DNA from: Bdellovibrionales bacterium Ga0074137 | Lineage (GTDB): Bacteria > Bdellovibrionota > Bdellovibrionia > Bdellovibrionales > JAMPXM01 | Assembly (NCBI GenBank): GCA_001464715.1 | Contig: LNDT01000030.1 | Span: forward strand, 124,001-188,000 | Direction of reading: 5' to 3' | DNA length: 64,000 bases | In this document: positions 18,151 to 27,450 of the stretch, piece by piece | How the letters are laid out: the number at the start of each line of letters is the position of its first letter | How positions within the stretch are numbered: the first letter of the stretch is position 1 | The notes under the pieces: model-generated | What the model was told of the DNA's origin: nothing | Database searches by the model: none | The model's input: only the letters and a program-made list of their open reading frames with translations | Position numbers and translations under genes: made by a program

Positions 18151-18975
18151 ATGTTCAGTTTTAATTCGGTTCGAAATTTGGGTCTGGGAGCTTTGATTCT
18201 TGGTCTAGCGGCGTGTGCGCCTTCGGCTCCTCAATTGAAGAAAGTGATGGAAGATAATCCCGATGTTCTTTACGCGGCGATGCGAAAAGATCCGGTGAAA
18301 TTTCTTGAGGTCGTCAATGAAGTGGCGGAGCTAGCGAAAACTCAAAAAGAGTCACAGCAGTTTGAAGAGGGTTTCAAAAATCCACTTAAGCCCGAGATCG
18401 ACGAAACTCGCCTTTTCGATGGACCTAAAGACGCGGCCATCACGATTGTGGAATTCTCGGACTTCCAGTGCTCGTTTTGTCAGCGCGGCCACGAGACGAT
18501 GAAAGAAGTGATGCAGGCTTACAGCGGTAAAGTTCGAATTTTGATGAAGAACTACCCGATCGACCGCATCCATCCTCAGGCACGGAAGATGTCGCAGTTG
18601 TTTGAAGCGATGGCGACCAAGGATCCAGCAAAAGCACTTCAGTTCAAGGCTCAGCTTTTCGAGCGCCAAGATGGCTTCATGCCAAACGACAGCGAGAAAA
18701 AGTCAAAGACCCAAGAAGAGTTCATGGGGAAGTACAACAAACGCGCGGATGCGGAGCTTGCGAAAATGGTGAAAGCTCTGGGTTTCGACTACGCGGAACT
18801 TAAGAAAATCAGCGAATCCGAGCCGATCCTGAAAATTATGGAAAAAGACGCTGCGGAAGCACAGAAGTTCGGGTTTTCCGGAACACCGGGCTATGTCGTG
18901 AACGGTGTTGCCGTCCGTGGTGCCTATCCGATCGAAGCCTTCAAATCGATCATCGATCGCCACCTGAAGAAATAG
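18151..18975 (+). CDS. DsbA-family thiol oxidoreductase lipoprotein
   Basis: The 274-residue lipoprotein (GLAAC lipobox, Cys22) should sit in the periplasm. After a helical N-terminal region, a thioredoxin-fold domain starts near residue 90: ITIVEFSDFQCSFCQRGHE with the active-site pair Cys107/Cys110, a KNYPIDRIHPQA segment, and GFSGTPGYVVNG containing the cis-proline. It is of the DsbA/DsbG-like type used for disulfide formation or isomerisation. The ATG follows AAGGGGAG. The stop codon runs directly into the GGTACCCGG repeat, which also provides a terminator hairpin. Confidence 0.9.
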   Translation: MFSFNSVRNLGLGALILGLAACAPSAPQLKKVMEDNPDVLYAAMRKDPVKFLEVVNEVAELAKTQKESQQFEEGFKNPLKPEIDETRLFDGPKDAAITIVEFSDFQCSFCQRGHETMKEVMQAYSGKVRILMKNYPIDRIHPQARKMSQLFEAMATKDPAKALQFKAQLFERQDGFMPNDSEKKSKTQEEFMGKYNKRADAELAKMVKALGFDYAELKKISESEPILKIMEKDAAEAQKFGFSGTPGYVVNGVAVRGAYPIEAFKSIIDRHLKK

Positions 18976-19022
18976 GTACCCGGTTCTTTTTGCAGAAGCG
19001 GCGCGTAACTTCCGCCGCTTTT
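18975..19022 (+). repeat. Solo copy of the GGTACCCGG repeat with terminator hairpin
   Basis: GGTACCCGGTTCTTTTT and the next six bases (18975-18997) match, base for base, the left end of the inverted-repeat element at 36625. The repeat begins on the last base of the stop codon. It continues into an 8 bp stem AAGCGGCG/CGCCGCTT (18996-19003 and 19013-19020) followed by TT, a plausible terminator. No inverted partner lies nearby. Confidence 0.75.
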
Positions 19023-19115
19023 CATGTCGCTACGGAATGTGCGCCTCGCGGCCGGCCCAGGGTTAACAGCCTACATATGTGGACATCTTCGAGGGGCGCA
19101 GCTAGAACTTGTTGC

Positions 19116-20093
19116 ATGTCTGAATCGAGCAATCACTCGGCCTCTGGCGAAGCTTCGTCAGCGCCGCTTCTTTCGATAGCCCCATCGGTTTCTCCTGAAA
19201 TCGGCCGCAAGCCTTCGTGGCTCAAAGTTCGTGCGCCCGGCGGAGAAAACTACGTCCGCATCAAGGACATGTTGAAAACATTGAACCTCGCGACGGTTTG
19301 CCAAGAAGCGCGTTGTCCGAATATCGGCGAGTGCTGGAGCGGTGGAACGGCAACGTTCATGCTGATGGGCGAAGTCTGCACACGCGGCTGTAGGTTCTGC
19401 GCGGTGAAGACCGGAAATCCTCGAGGAAAAATCGACAACGATGAGCCGGAAAAAGTCGGCTACGCCATTGCGAAAATGGGCCTCGAGTACGTCGTCATCA
19501 CGTCGGTCGATCGCGATGATCTTCCAGATCAGGGCGCCGAGCATTTTGCCCGCACGATTCGCACTATCAAAGCGGGTGATCCGAAGCTCATCGTCGAAGT
19601 TTTGACGCCAGACTTCCGAGGCGACCGCGCTCACATTAAACACATTGTCGATGCGGCTCCTCACGTGTTCGCGCAAAATATTGAAACGGTTGAACGCCTC
19701 ACGCGGCGTGTTCGCGATCCGCGTGCAGGATACCGACAAACAATGAATTTTTTGGCGGCTGTGAAAGAATTCGACTCTACGCGAACGACCAAATCTTCGA
19801 TCATGTTCGGCTTGGGTGAAGAGCGGGAAGAAGTGATTCAGACGCTGAAGGATCTTCGCGATGTCGGTTGCGACGTCGTCACGTTCGGTCAGTATCTGCA
19901 GCCGACAAAGCGGCATTTGAAAGTCGAAAAGTACGTGACGCCCGAGGAGTTCGACGAGTGGAAGTCGATCGCTGATTCAATGGGTTTTTTGTATGTCGCC
20001 AGTGGTCCGCTGGTTCGCAGTTCGTACCGTGCCGGAGAGTTTTTCATGAAGGGCATGATCGAAAAGAAAAACCGCGAAGCTTTGGGTTTGTAA
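19116..20093 (+). CDS. lipA: Lipoyl synthase
   Basis: LipA is a radical SAM enzyme that inserts two sulfurs into octanoyl groups on E2 and GcvH proteins. From ATG 19116 the product has 325 residues. The auxiliary cluster cysteines 62, 67 and 73 lie in VCQEARCPNIGEC, and the radical SAM cysteines 88, 92 and 95 in CTRGCRFC. The C-terminal RSSYRAGEF provides the serine ligand of the auxiliary cluster. Upstream in-frame starts exist (ATG 19077), and no strong ribosome site decides the question. It heads lipA, E2, lpd, lipB, so the enzymes that make and use the cofactor are together. Confidence 0.96.
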   Translation: MSESSNHSASGEASSAPLLSIAPSVSPEIGRKPSWLKVRAPGGENYVRIKDMLKTLNLATVCQEARCPNIGECWSGGTATFMLMGEVCTRGCRFCAVKTGNPRGKIDNDEPEKVGYAIAKMGLEYVVITSVDRDDLPDQGAEHFARTIRTIKAGDPKLIVEVLTPDFRGDRAHIKHIVDAAPHVFAQNIETVERLTRRVRDPRAGYRQTMNFLAAVKEFDSTRTTKSSIMFGLGEEREEVIQTLKDLRDVGCDVVTFGQYLQPTKRHLKVEKYVTPEEFDEWKSIADSMGFLYVASGPLVRSSYRAGEFFMKGMIEKKNREALGL

Positions 20094-20132
20094 TTTAGAA
20101 TTTTTTTATTTGAATTTTAACGGGGGATCATC

Positions 20133-21521
20133 ATGGCAACTAAGAATGTTCAGCTTCCAGAACTCGGCGAGGGCGTGACAGAGGGCGAACTTGTAAAGTG
20201 GCTCGTCAAAGTTGGAGACACGATATCGCCAGATCAGCCTGTTGCTGAAATGATGACCGACAAAGCCACCGTTGAAGTTCCCTCGCCAATGGCGGGCGTC
20301 GTTAAAGAAATCAGCAAAAAAATTGGCGACGTGATTGAAGTCGGCGCCACAATGCTTGTCATTGAAACTGACGGAGCTGCCGCGACCAAATCGCAGGCGC
20401 CAGCGGCCCCAAGTCCCGCCGCAAAATCAACGTCGACACCTTCGCCGTCGATGCCAGCTATGATGACATCAGCAGTGACAGGTTCTGCCTCGAGCGCTGC
20501 GACATCTGCTGCGCGAACCTCGGCGGCCGGTATGGATGTTTATCCACAAGTTTCTCCTCCTGTTGCAGATTCGAAAGTTCTTGCGACTCCGGCGACACGT
20601 CGCCTGGCGCGCGAGTCGGGTGTTGATCTCAACCAAGTCCGTGGCACAGGAGTCGCTGGCCGAGTGACTCGCGACGATGTGATGAGTTCGGGTGGTGCTG
20701 GCGCGGTTTCTGCGGGAACACCTTCTTACGGTGGTACTTCGGCGGCCGGCGGAGTTTCCGCGCTTCAGATTCCACGACCCGGATATCAAGGTCCGGCGGG
20801 AGCCCCGGAAGAGCGCGTCGCACTTCGCGGAATCCGAAAGAAAATTGCCGAGAACATGCAGATGGCAAAACACATCGTTCCTCACTTCACATTGATGGAT
20901 GAGGCCAATGTCACTTCTCTCGTGGCGATGCGCGAAGAGCTTAAGGCCTTTGGCGAAAAGAACGGCGTTAAAATCACTTACTTGCCATTTGTGATGAAAG
21001 CGCTGATCGCGACGGTTCGCGAGTTCCCGATGTTCAATGCATCGATCGACGATGCGGCTCAAGAGATCGTTTACAAAAAGTACTTCAACATGGGCTTTGC
21101 GGCCGACACTCCGAATGGTCTTCTCGTGCCGGTTATCAAAAACGCGGATCACAAAACGATCATCGAACTTTCTCGCGAGATTTCGGATCTTGCAAAACGG
21201 GCTCGCGACGGAAAGCTTGCTTTGGATGAAATGAAGGGTGCGACCATCACTGTAACCAATATCGGTTCTGTGGCAGGTCAGTATGCGACTCCCATTATCA
21301 ATCACCCTGAAGTGGCGATCATGGGCATGTACAAGATCTCTGAAAAGCCAGTGATCAAACGCGATGCTTCGGGCGCTATGACTTTGGACGCGATCAAAAC
21401 AATGAATTTCACGATCACGGCGGATCATCGTTTGATCGACGGCGCCGTCGCGGCGAATTTCTTAAAAGCATTCATGCACCGAATTGAAAATCCGGGCGTG
21501 TTGATGCTGGACATGATGTAG
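20133..21521 (+). CDS. Dihydrolipoamide acyltransferase (E2) of a 2-oxoacid dehydrogenase complex
   Basis: The 462-residue E2 has one lipoyl domain (residues 1-80; lipoyl Lys44 in TDKATVEVP) and an Ala/Ser/Pro linker. A peripheral-subunit-binding domain follows (about 149-183, ATPATRRLARESGVD). The catalytic domain holds the active-site motif DHRLIDGA, His432 and Asp436. A second Ala/Ser/Gly-rich linker joins the last two. A single lipoyl domain fits PdhC of some bacteria or a branched-chain (BkdB) type; the sequence alone does not decide. E1 genes are absent here. lpd follows 11 bp later. Confidence 0.93.
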   Translation: MATKNVQLPELGEGVTEGELVKWLVKVGDTISPDQPVAEMMTDKATVEVPSPMAGVVKEISKKIGDVIEVGATMLVIETDGAAATKSQAPAAPSPAAKSTSTPSPSMPAMMTSAVTGSASSAATSAARTSAAGMDVYPQVSPPVADSKVLATPATRRLARESGVDLNQVRGTGVAGRVTRDDVMSSGGAGAVSAGTPSYGGTSAAGGVSALQIPRPGYQGPAGAPEERVALRGIRKKIAENMQMAKHIVPHFTLMDEANVTSLVAMREELKAFGEKNGVKITYLPFVMKALIATVREFPMFNASIDDAAQEIVYKKYFNMGFAADTPNGLLVPVIKNADHKTIIELSREISDLAKRARDGKLALDEMKGATITVTNIGSVAGQYATPIINHPEVAIMGMYKISEKPVIKRDASGAMTLDAIKTMNFTITADHRLIDGAVAANFLKAFMHRIENPGVLMLDMM

Positions 21522-21532
21522 GAGCTGAAAAA

Positions 21533-22996
21533 ATGGCGACTCAGAATTTCGATGTTGTTGTAGTTGGAGCGGGTCCCGGCGGTTACGTGTGTGCTATCCG
21601 TTCTGCACAGCTGGGTTTAAAGACCGCAATCATTGAGCGCGAGTACTTGGGCGGCGTCTGTTTGAATGTTGGATGCATTCCGTCGAAAGCACTCATCACG
21701 GCCGGCCATTTTCTGCACAAAATGCAGCACGATGCGCCGACGATGGGTCTTAAGATCAACGGCGATGTGAAGATCGACATGAAGCAGATGCAGACGTGGA
21801 AAAAATCGGTCTGCGACCGCATGGCGGGCGGAGTTGAAACTCTGCTTAAAGGCAACACCGTCACAATCATTCGCGGCGAAGCATCTTTTAAATCTAAGAC
21901 GGAACTCACCGTTAAGACTGCGAGCGGCGGAACGGATTCGATCACGGCGAAAAACTTTGTCATCGCAACGGGGTCTCGTCCGATCGAAATTCCCGGCTTC
22001 GCCTTCGACGAAAAACTTGTATGTTCTTCGACCGGTGGCCTTGCGATCGATGAAAAAATTGATTCCGCTATTGTCATCGGCGGCGGTTACATCGGTCTTG
22101 AAATCGGTTCGATGCTTTCGAACTTCGGCACCAAAGTGACAGTCGTTGAAGCTAACAAAGGTCTGCTGGTCGGACTTGCGGACCCCGAGTGTGTGCAGGT
22201 TGTTGCGCGAAAGCTTAAGAAGAATGGCGTCGACGTGATGCTCGAGGCGAAAGCCAAGGGTTGGAAGAAGTCCGGTAAAGGCGTTGAAGTCACCGTCGAA
22301 GTCGGTGGTAAAGAGCAGACTTTAAAGGCCGACAAAGTTCTTGTGACGGTTGGGCGTCGACCCAACAGTGATCAAGCCAATATCAAAGGCGTGGGAATCA
22401 CTGTTGATGATAAAGGTTTCGTGAAAGTGAATGCCGAACGCCGAACGAATGTTCCAAACATTTTTGCTATTGGCGATATCGCGTGTCAGCCGATGCTGGC
22501 GCACAAAGCTTCGCACGAAGGTGTGATGGTCGCAGAAATCATGAGCGGAAAAAAACGAGCGTACGAAGTGAAAACCGTACCGTCTGTGATTTTTGTCGAT
22601 CCTGAAATTGCGGCAGCAGGTATGACGGAAGATGAATGTAAAGTGGCCGGCTACAACGATCTGAAAATCGGCAAGTTTCCGTTTGCGGCCAACGGCCGCG
22701 CGGTTTCGATGCTCGAGACCGACGGCTTTATCAAGATCATCGCCGATGCGAAAACGAACATTGTTCTTGGTGTTCATATGGTGGGACCCGATGTTTCGAA
22801 TCTCATTTCAGAAGCGGCTCTTGCGATCGAAATGGGTGCTCGACTGGAAGACATTGCGCTCACGATTCATCCGCATCCGACATTGGGTGAGACGATGATG
22901 GAAGCGGCGGAAGCGACATTGGGTCACGCGATCCACATTATTCAAAAACCGCTGGGCGGTGCCAAGCCGACCGCGGGTCCAAGGGCTCATGCTTGA
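21533..22996 (+). CDS. lpd: Dihydrolipoamide dehydrogenase (E3)
   Basis: E3 reoxidises dihydrolipoamide on E2 with NAD+. The 487-residue flavoprotein shows the FAD motif VVVGAGPGGYVCAIRSAQLG, the redox disulfide Cys43/Cys48 in GGVCLNVGCIPSK, the NAD motif VIGGGYIGLEIGS, the FAIGDIACQPMLAHKA motif and the C-terminal active-site His448 in HPHPTLGE. It lies between the E2 gene and lipB and overlaps the start of lipB by 8 bp, so it is part of the same operon. Confidence 0.97.
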   Translation: MATQNFDVVVVGAGPGGYVCAIRSAQLGLKTAIIEREYLGGVCLNVGCIPSKALITAGHFLHKMQHDAPTMGLKINGDVKIDMKQMQTWKKSVCDRMAGGVETLLKGNTVTIIRGEASFKSKTELTVKTASGGTDSITAKNFVIATGSRPIEIPGFAFDEKLVCSSTGGLAIDEKIDSAIVIGGGYIGLEIGSMLSNFGTKVTVVEANKGLLVGLADPECVQVVARKLKKNGVDVMLEAKAKGWKKSGKGVEVTVEVGGKEQTLKADKVLVTVGRRPNSDQANIKGVGITVDDKGFVKVNAERRTNVPNIFAIGDIACQPMLAHKASHEGVMVAEIMSGKKRAYEVKTVPSVIFVDPEIAAAGMTEDECKVAGYNDLKIGKFPFAANGRAVSMLETDGFIKIIADAKTNIVLGVHMVGPDVSNLISEAALAIEMGARLEDIALTIHPHPTLGETMMEAAEATLGHAIHIIQKPLGGAKPTAGPRAHA

Positions 22997-23657
22997 TCCT
23001 GCACGAGGGACAGCGACGATGATCGCTGTCGAGCACTGGGGCGAGATCTCGTACCGAGAGGCTCTCGCCCGGCAGGAAGAATACGTTGATCACGTGAGCC
23101 GCGAGCTTCGTCGTGAAACGCTCGTCTTTTGCACCCATCACCCCGTTGTGACTTTGGGTCGAGGCACCAAGGCTGGTGATGTGTTTGGTTGGTCCGGTGA
23201 ATCCTTCGAAGTCAGCCGCGGGGGCCGTGCCACTTACCATGGGCCCAGTCAGACGGTCGTGTACCCAATTATAGATTTGAATTCTCGCGGTCGCGACCTT
23301 CATGTCTATATGAGAAATCTTGAAAATGCCGTGCTTGAAGTGCTGTCGTCTTTTGGGATTACGGCTGTGGCCAATGCCTTGCAGACTGAAGACGGCTCTT
23401 TGGAGGCAGCACCCGCGACAGGTGTTTGGATTGAGAACAAAAAGATTGCTTCGATTGGAATTGCGGTTCGTCGTTGGATTTCATTTCACGGTCTGGCGCT
23501 GAATATTGATATGGACGCGTCGGCATTTCAGGGAATGAAGCCGTGCGGTTTTGCTCCGGGCAGTGTCGTTTCGATGGAAGAGATCTTGGGTCAGAAAGTC
23601 GCGCGCGGCGCTGTGGATTCGCGTCTTGAGATCGCGCTTTTAAAAAGACTTTCTTAA
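22989..23657 (+). CDS. lipB: Octanoyltransferase LipB
   Basis: LipB moves octanoate from acyl carrier protein to lipoyl domains, the step before LipA. Motifs: THHPVVTLGRGTK, the RGGRATYHGPSQTVVYPI loop, KIASIGIAVRRWISFHG with the catalytic Lys, and GMKPCGFAPGSVVSM with the catalytic Cys. ATG 22989 overlaps the lpd stop codon; ATG 23019, with GAGGGA upstream, is an alternative. Length about 222 is normal. It ends the lipA-E2-lpd-lipB operon. Confidence 0.95.
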   Translation: MLDPARGTATMIAVEHWGEISYREALARQEEYVDHVSRELRRETLVFCTHHPVVTLGRGTKAGDVFGWSGESFEVSRGGRATYHGPSQTVVYPIIDLNSRGRDLHVYMRNLENAVLEVLSSFGITAVANALQTEDGSLEAAPATGVWIENKKIASIGIAVRRWISFHGLALNIDMDASAFQGMKPCGFAPGSVVSMEEILGQKVARGAVDSRLEIALLKRLS

Positions 23658-23712
23658 AATTAAAAGTTGGAAATTAAAAATTTGAAACTTAGCGATCGCC
23701 GCTGGTTAGCTG

Positions 23713-24120
23713 CTACTTCTTCTCGATACTAAAAGCGACTTTTTTAACGCCCGCCGTTTTGATCAAATCAATGATCGTCGTCAGTGTTTCCAAAGTTACA
23801 GTCTTGTCGGCTTGAAGTATTGCAGCCGTATCCGGTTTTTCGGCGATGGCTTGCGCCGCCGCTGCCGCCAGAGCTTCGGGTGTCGAAGGTTGACCGTTAA
23901 GAACGATGGCTCCGTCGCGACCGATGGCGACATTGAGTGGCGCCGGAGGCGCTTCTTCACCCGAAGAAGACTTCGGCAAATTGATATCGATGACGGGCTT
24001 CAAGACAAGCGGTGCCGTCACCATAAAGATAATCAGAACGACAAGAATAATATCGACGAACGGAACAATATTGATCGCTGAAATTGGTTCGTCGTCGCTC
24101 TGATTGATTCCGCCAGCCAT
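23713..24120 (-). CDS. ExbD/TolR-family motor protein
   Basis: The 135-residue protein has a cytoplasmic start, one membrane helix (about 16-40, NIVPFVDIILVVLIIFMVT) containing the conserved Asp that carries protons, and a periplasmic domain typical of ExbD/TolR. It partners with the ExbB-like protein encoded just upstream, 2 bp away, to energise a TonB- or TolA-like protein across the envelope. Whether it serves transport, Tol function or gliding-type movement cannot be told; no tolA, tolB or pal is in the window. Confidence 0.92.
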   Translation of the reverse strand: MAGGINQSDDEPISAINIVPFVDIILVVLIIFMVTAPLVLKPVIDINLPKSSSGEEAPPAPLNVAIGRDGAIVLNGQPSTPEALAAAAAQAIAEKPDTAAILQADKTVTLETLTTIIDLIKTAGVKKVAFSIEKK

Positions 24121-24122
24121 CT

Positions 24123-24785
24123 CTACACGGTTCCTTTGGGAGTTCTTGAACCTGGATTTCCGCTGAGTGTTTTTGCGTAAGCAACACAGAGCTCTCGCAC
24201 AGAATCGATACTCTGCATCGTTCCGCGAACTTGTTTTTGGAAGGCGTTGTAGGCAATGACCGCAGGGATCGCGACGATAAGGCCAACGGCTGTGGCGACA
24301 AGAGCCTCTGCAATTCCAGTCATGACCGCTTCGTTGCCGGAAGAAGCATTGGCTGCGAGGTCACGAAACGCTTTCATGATTCCAAGGACCGTTCCAAGAA
24401 GTCCGATGAAGGGAGCATTGGATCCGATCGTCGCGAGAAAATTCAGTGATCTCTCAAGCGCCGGTCGTTCGAGAAGTGCGAACGATGTGAAGATTTCGCC
24501 GAGACCGTCGGGCCCATTTTCTTTCACATGTCGAAGCCCATATGAAAGCGCGCGTCCCTCTAGAGATTCGCGATCTTTTGCCATATCTTCGAGGTCGCTC
24601 AAATTGTAGCTTTGAAGCGCTTCCTTGAGACGCATGCGATTTTTATTGGATCTTGCCACAACCGCTCGAAGCGCCAACCAGCGCTCGAGGATGAGACCAA
24701 TACTGACCACGCTGAGTATGAGAAGAAGCCATAGAATGGCTTCCGCTCCGCCTTGTGCAACACTAAAAAGTCTATCTGTAAGCAT
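24123..24785 (-). CDS. ExbB/TolQ-family proton channel protein
   Basis: The 220-residue inner-membrane protein has three hydrophobic segments (about 15-36, 110-132 and 150-175) and the MotA/TolQ/ExbB signature region: NFLATIGSNAPFIGLLGTVL followed by GIMKAFRDLA and GIAEALVATAVGLIVAIPAV. It forms the channel with the ExbD-like protein whose gene follows. It diverges from the sulfatase-like gene with about 50 bp between starts. Confidence 0.93.
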   Translation of the reverse strand: MLTDRLFSVAQGGAEAILWLLLILSVVSIGLILERWLALRAVVARSNKNRMRLKEALQSYNLSDLEDMAKDRESLEGRALSYGLRHVKENGPDGLGEIFTSFALLERPALERSLNFLATIGSNAPFIGLLGTVLGIMKAFRDLAANASSGNEAVMTGIAEALVATAVGLIVAIPAVIAYNAFQKQVRGTMQSIDSVRELCVAYAKTLSGNPGSRTPKGTV

Positions 24786-24836
24786 GCTTCAAATTATTTC
24801 TAGGGTGAGTGAAGGGGTCAAGGTAACATTCAAGTC

Positions 24837-26699
24837 ATGCGATGTTTTTTGATATTTGGATTTCTCGCGGGGGCATTGACCAGCGCGCTAGCTGGATGTC
24901 AGTGGAAGGCGTCGGAACGGAATTCGATTCTTATCGTCGCCGTCGACCGTCTGGGTGTTACGCGCGCGGGATGTGGTACAGAAAAAGATGACGCAACCCG
25001 CTCGGGACTTGCGGCTTTATGCGATGAGAGCGTGCGTTTTTCGCATGCGTTTACGACGTCCACCCTGTCGGCGCCGGCGATGGGCTCAATATTGACGGGA
25101 AGATATCCATTTCGCTCGGGGCTTCGACACAATGGCGGCGGAGAATTGGGAACTTTGTCGTCATCCATCGAAACAGCGCCAGAGCGAGCGCTTCAATTGG
25201 GTTATCGGACTTTTTTTGTGGCATCGGCACCACCGCTGTTAAGACGGACGGGTCTCCATCAGGGGTTTGAAATTTTCGATGATGCGATTCATCCCGACAG
25301 CCGTCGGCTTCATCGATCCGCTCGGGAGGTCGTCGATATATTTTCTTCGTGGATTGGAAAACTGGGTGATCGAGAACCATTTTTCGCTGTCGTACACATG
25401 TCTGATCTTTTGGTGCCGTGGCAGCCGACTCATGATGACTCTGGCCGTGCGCGAGAGAGCACAGTGAGCGGTCAGCTCGAAGAAATTGATGAAAGTCTGG
25501 GGCGCCTCTGGGATTTTCTGAAGTCGCAGAATCGATGGTCCAATACGACGGTTGTACTTGTCGGTCTTCAGGGGGACTCCATCGATATCCGTGCGGGAGA
25601 AATTCCGGCGCTCGACTTACACTCGGAAACCACTCATGTCTCACTTTTAATAAAAGAGGCATCGAGGTCAAAGCAGCCGGCGACGACTCCGAGAGAAACG
25701 CGGCAGCGAGCCTCGGGACAACCCGCTTACGAATGGGTTCCAAAGACGTGGTCTTTTGATGTCAACGTGTCGCTTGCGGATCTTGGAGTTACATTGTTTG
25801 ACTGGCTCGAGGCGGGAGACGAGTCCAATGTACAATTCGATGAAGCTCGCAGTTTGCGCTCGGCACTTCGCGGTCCCGGAGAATCGATCGAAGAATGGCG
25901 ACAAGACGAACGCTGGATTGCGAGCGAGTCGGCGTGGGCCCGATGGCAAGTGAGAGAAAGTATTCCGATTCGTGTGGCGCTTCGGCGCGGACCTTTTCTT
26001 TATATTCACGACGCCATTCCCACGATTTACAATACACTGACAGACGCCTTTGAAGTTGCACCAATGCCGCAACGAAACGATCGTACGCGGGAACTGCGAT
26101 CGGGCTTTGACTCGCTGGCGACCGAGCTGGGATTTCGACCGTTCCCCGGCGTTTCGGCCGCGGATCAGCTTGAAGAAAAATGGGCGCGAAATTATTTTTC
26201 GCAGCGCCTTGGGGCACGTTCAACACCAAATACCAAAGCCGACGATCAGCGAATCGAAATTCTTTCGACAACATCGCTCAAAGCACGGACTTGGATTGAG
26301 CTCCGGCGTTGGGAATCGGGTGGTGCTTTGGGCCCCGAACCGACGGCCTGCTCGCGGTTGGTTTTTTCAGTGGATTCGGGATTGGGATTCACGTCATCGA
26401 CGGAAGCCGAAATTGCTCGACTCTGCCCATTTCGTTCTGCGAAAGAAATCGCTCGCTGGTATCGTTCGAAAAATCCAGAGGAAAGAGATCGATTGTTTGA
26501 AAGTATCTACCGTGTTGATCAGCAGCGGATTGCTGCTGTGCGCGTTGCGGAAACTTCATTGGCCCTGGGCCAGATTTGGGAAACAGGATCGACGCGACGT
26601 CTTTCATTGGAGGGAATTGAAAGCCTCATGTGGCAGCCTGAGGCTCAAAAACTTCGCCAGCAAATCACGCGGCGAAGTCGGTCTCTACCTGAGCTCTAA
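24837..26699 (+). CDS. Sulfatase-superfamily lipoprotein with a degenerate active site
   Basis: The 620-residue product is a lipoprotein (SALAGC, Cys21). Residues 30-330 follow the sulfatase/alkaline-phosphatase fold: NSILIVAVDRLGVTRAGC, LAALCDESVRFSHAFTTSTL, SILTGRYPFRSG. The CxPSR catalytic motif is replaced by SAPAM (78-82): the serine could still act, but the Arg is gone. The first metal site has one Asp instead of two, and the late SDHG motif is GLQGDS. The enzyme is therefore probably inactive or altered. The last about 250 residues are unfamiliar and Arg/Ser-rich. It overlaps the convergent radical SAM gene by 35 bp. Confidence 0.75.
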   Translation: MRCFLIFGFLAGALTSALAGCQWKASERNSILIVAVDRLGVTRAGCGTEKDDATRSGLAALCDESVRFSHAFTTSTLSAPAMGSILTGRYPFRSGLRHNGGGELGTLSSSIETAPERALQLGYRTFFVASAPPLLRRTGLHQGFEIFDDAIHPDSRRLHRSAREVVDIFSSWIGKLGDREPFFAVVHMSDLLVPWQPTHDDSGRARESTVSGQLEEIDESLGRLWDFLKSQNRWSNTTVVLVGLQGDSIDIRAGEIPALDLHSETTHVSLLIKEASRSKQPATTPRETRQRASGQPAYEWVPKTWSFDVNVSLADLGVTLFDWLEAGDESNVQFDEARSLRSALRGPGESIEEWRQDERWIASESAWARWQVRESIPIRVALRRGPFLYIHDAIPTIYNTLTDAFEVAPMPQRNDRTRELRSGFDSLATELGFRPFPGVSAADQLEEKWARNYFSQRLGARSTPNTKADDQRIEILSTTSLKARTWIELRRWESGGALGPEPTACSRLVFSVDSGLGFTSSTEAEIARLCPFRSAKEIARWYRSKNPEERDRLFESIYRVDQQRIAAVRVAETSLALGQIWETGSTRRLSLEGIESLMWQPEAQKLRQQITRRSRSLPEL

Positions 26700-27450
26700 T
26701 TTTCAATTTTCGTTCAAGCCAATGCGAAAGAACATTGAGGTCATCTTCGGTGGCAAGTTTAACTTTGGGATCTGCCGTTGGCGATTTGGCGACCTGTAAG
26801 TAGACCTTCTTTGGATTCAACATCGCTATGACTTCGATCCACTCGTCGAGTTGGCTTGAGTGGTTGAGGCTTAAGTCACCGGCCAGTAACGTCGTCTGAA
26901 CCGAAAGGTTTTTAATCGACCGCGCACCTAGAATGATTTTTTCAAGACTTGAGCGAGACAGTGGTCTGTTGATTTTTTTGAAGCTGGTCTCGGTTCCTAC
27001 ATCGATCTTCAAAACTGTTTCGTCAAAAAGATTGAGAGCATCGACGATGTCGCGATCGTCGAATTTATCTCCGTTGGTAAGGCAAACTAGTTTCGTTGTT
27101 CGGCCTTTTTCATTGGTCGTCGAGGCAAGTTCCGAGCGCCGCTCAAGAAGCGCATTCGTGAGCTGCCGGAAATCGGGATAAAGTGTAGGTTCCCCGTTTC
27201 CGGAGACAAGAATAGAGTCTATTGCCTCTCCGCTTTGAGCGCCTTCCGACAAAGCGCGACCAACACCTGTCAAAATTTCTTGAAGTGGGGAAAAGACCGC
27301 TTCCTGTTTGAGACGACTTATACGTAGCTCAGAGGGTCCGAGCGAGCAGTAGACGCAGTCAAAATTGCAGATTTTTTTCTCACCGAGAACATTGACCTCG
27401 ATCGAACGACCAAGAGAGGCATTCTGAAACGCTGGTGACACGATCCTCAC
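26665..27450 (-). CDS. Radical SAM protein of the COG0731 type
   Basis: The 261-residue protein has the CxxxCxxC cluster motif as Cys28, Cys32 and Cys35 in CNFDCVYCSLGPSE. It also has LVSGNGEPTLYPDF, resembling the GGEP motif, and VCLTNGDKFDD. It resembles short Fe-S oxidoreductases related to TYW1 but lacks a flavodoxin domain; the substrate is unknown. It overlaps the preceding PP2C-like gene by 4 bp and is the last gene of the FHA/TadC operon, so it may modify something in that system or merely share the transcript. Confidence 0.82.
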   Translation of the reverse strand: MRIVSPAFQNASLGRSIEVNVLGEKKICNFDCVYCSLGPSELRISRLKQEAVFSPLQEILTGVGRALSEGAQSGEAIDSILVSGNGEPTLYPDFRQLTNALLERRSELASTTNEKGRTTKLVCLTNGDKFDDRDIVDALNLFDETVLKIDVGTETSFKKINRPLSRSSLEKIILGARSIKNLSVQTTLLAGDLSLNHSSQLDEWIEVIAMLNPKKVYLQVAKSPTADPKVKLATEDDLNVLSHWLERKLKIRAQVETDFAA

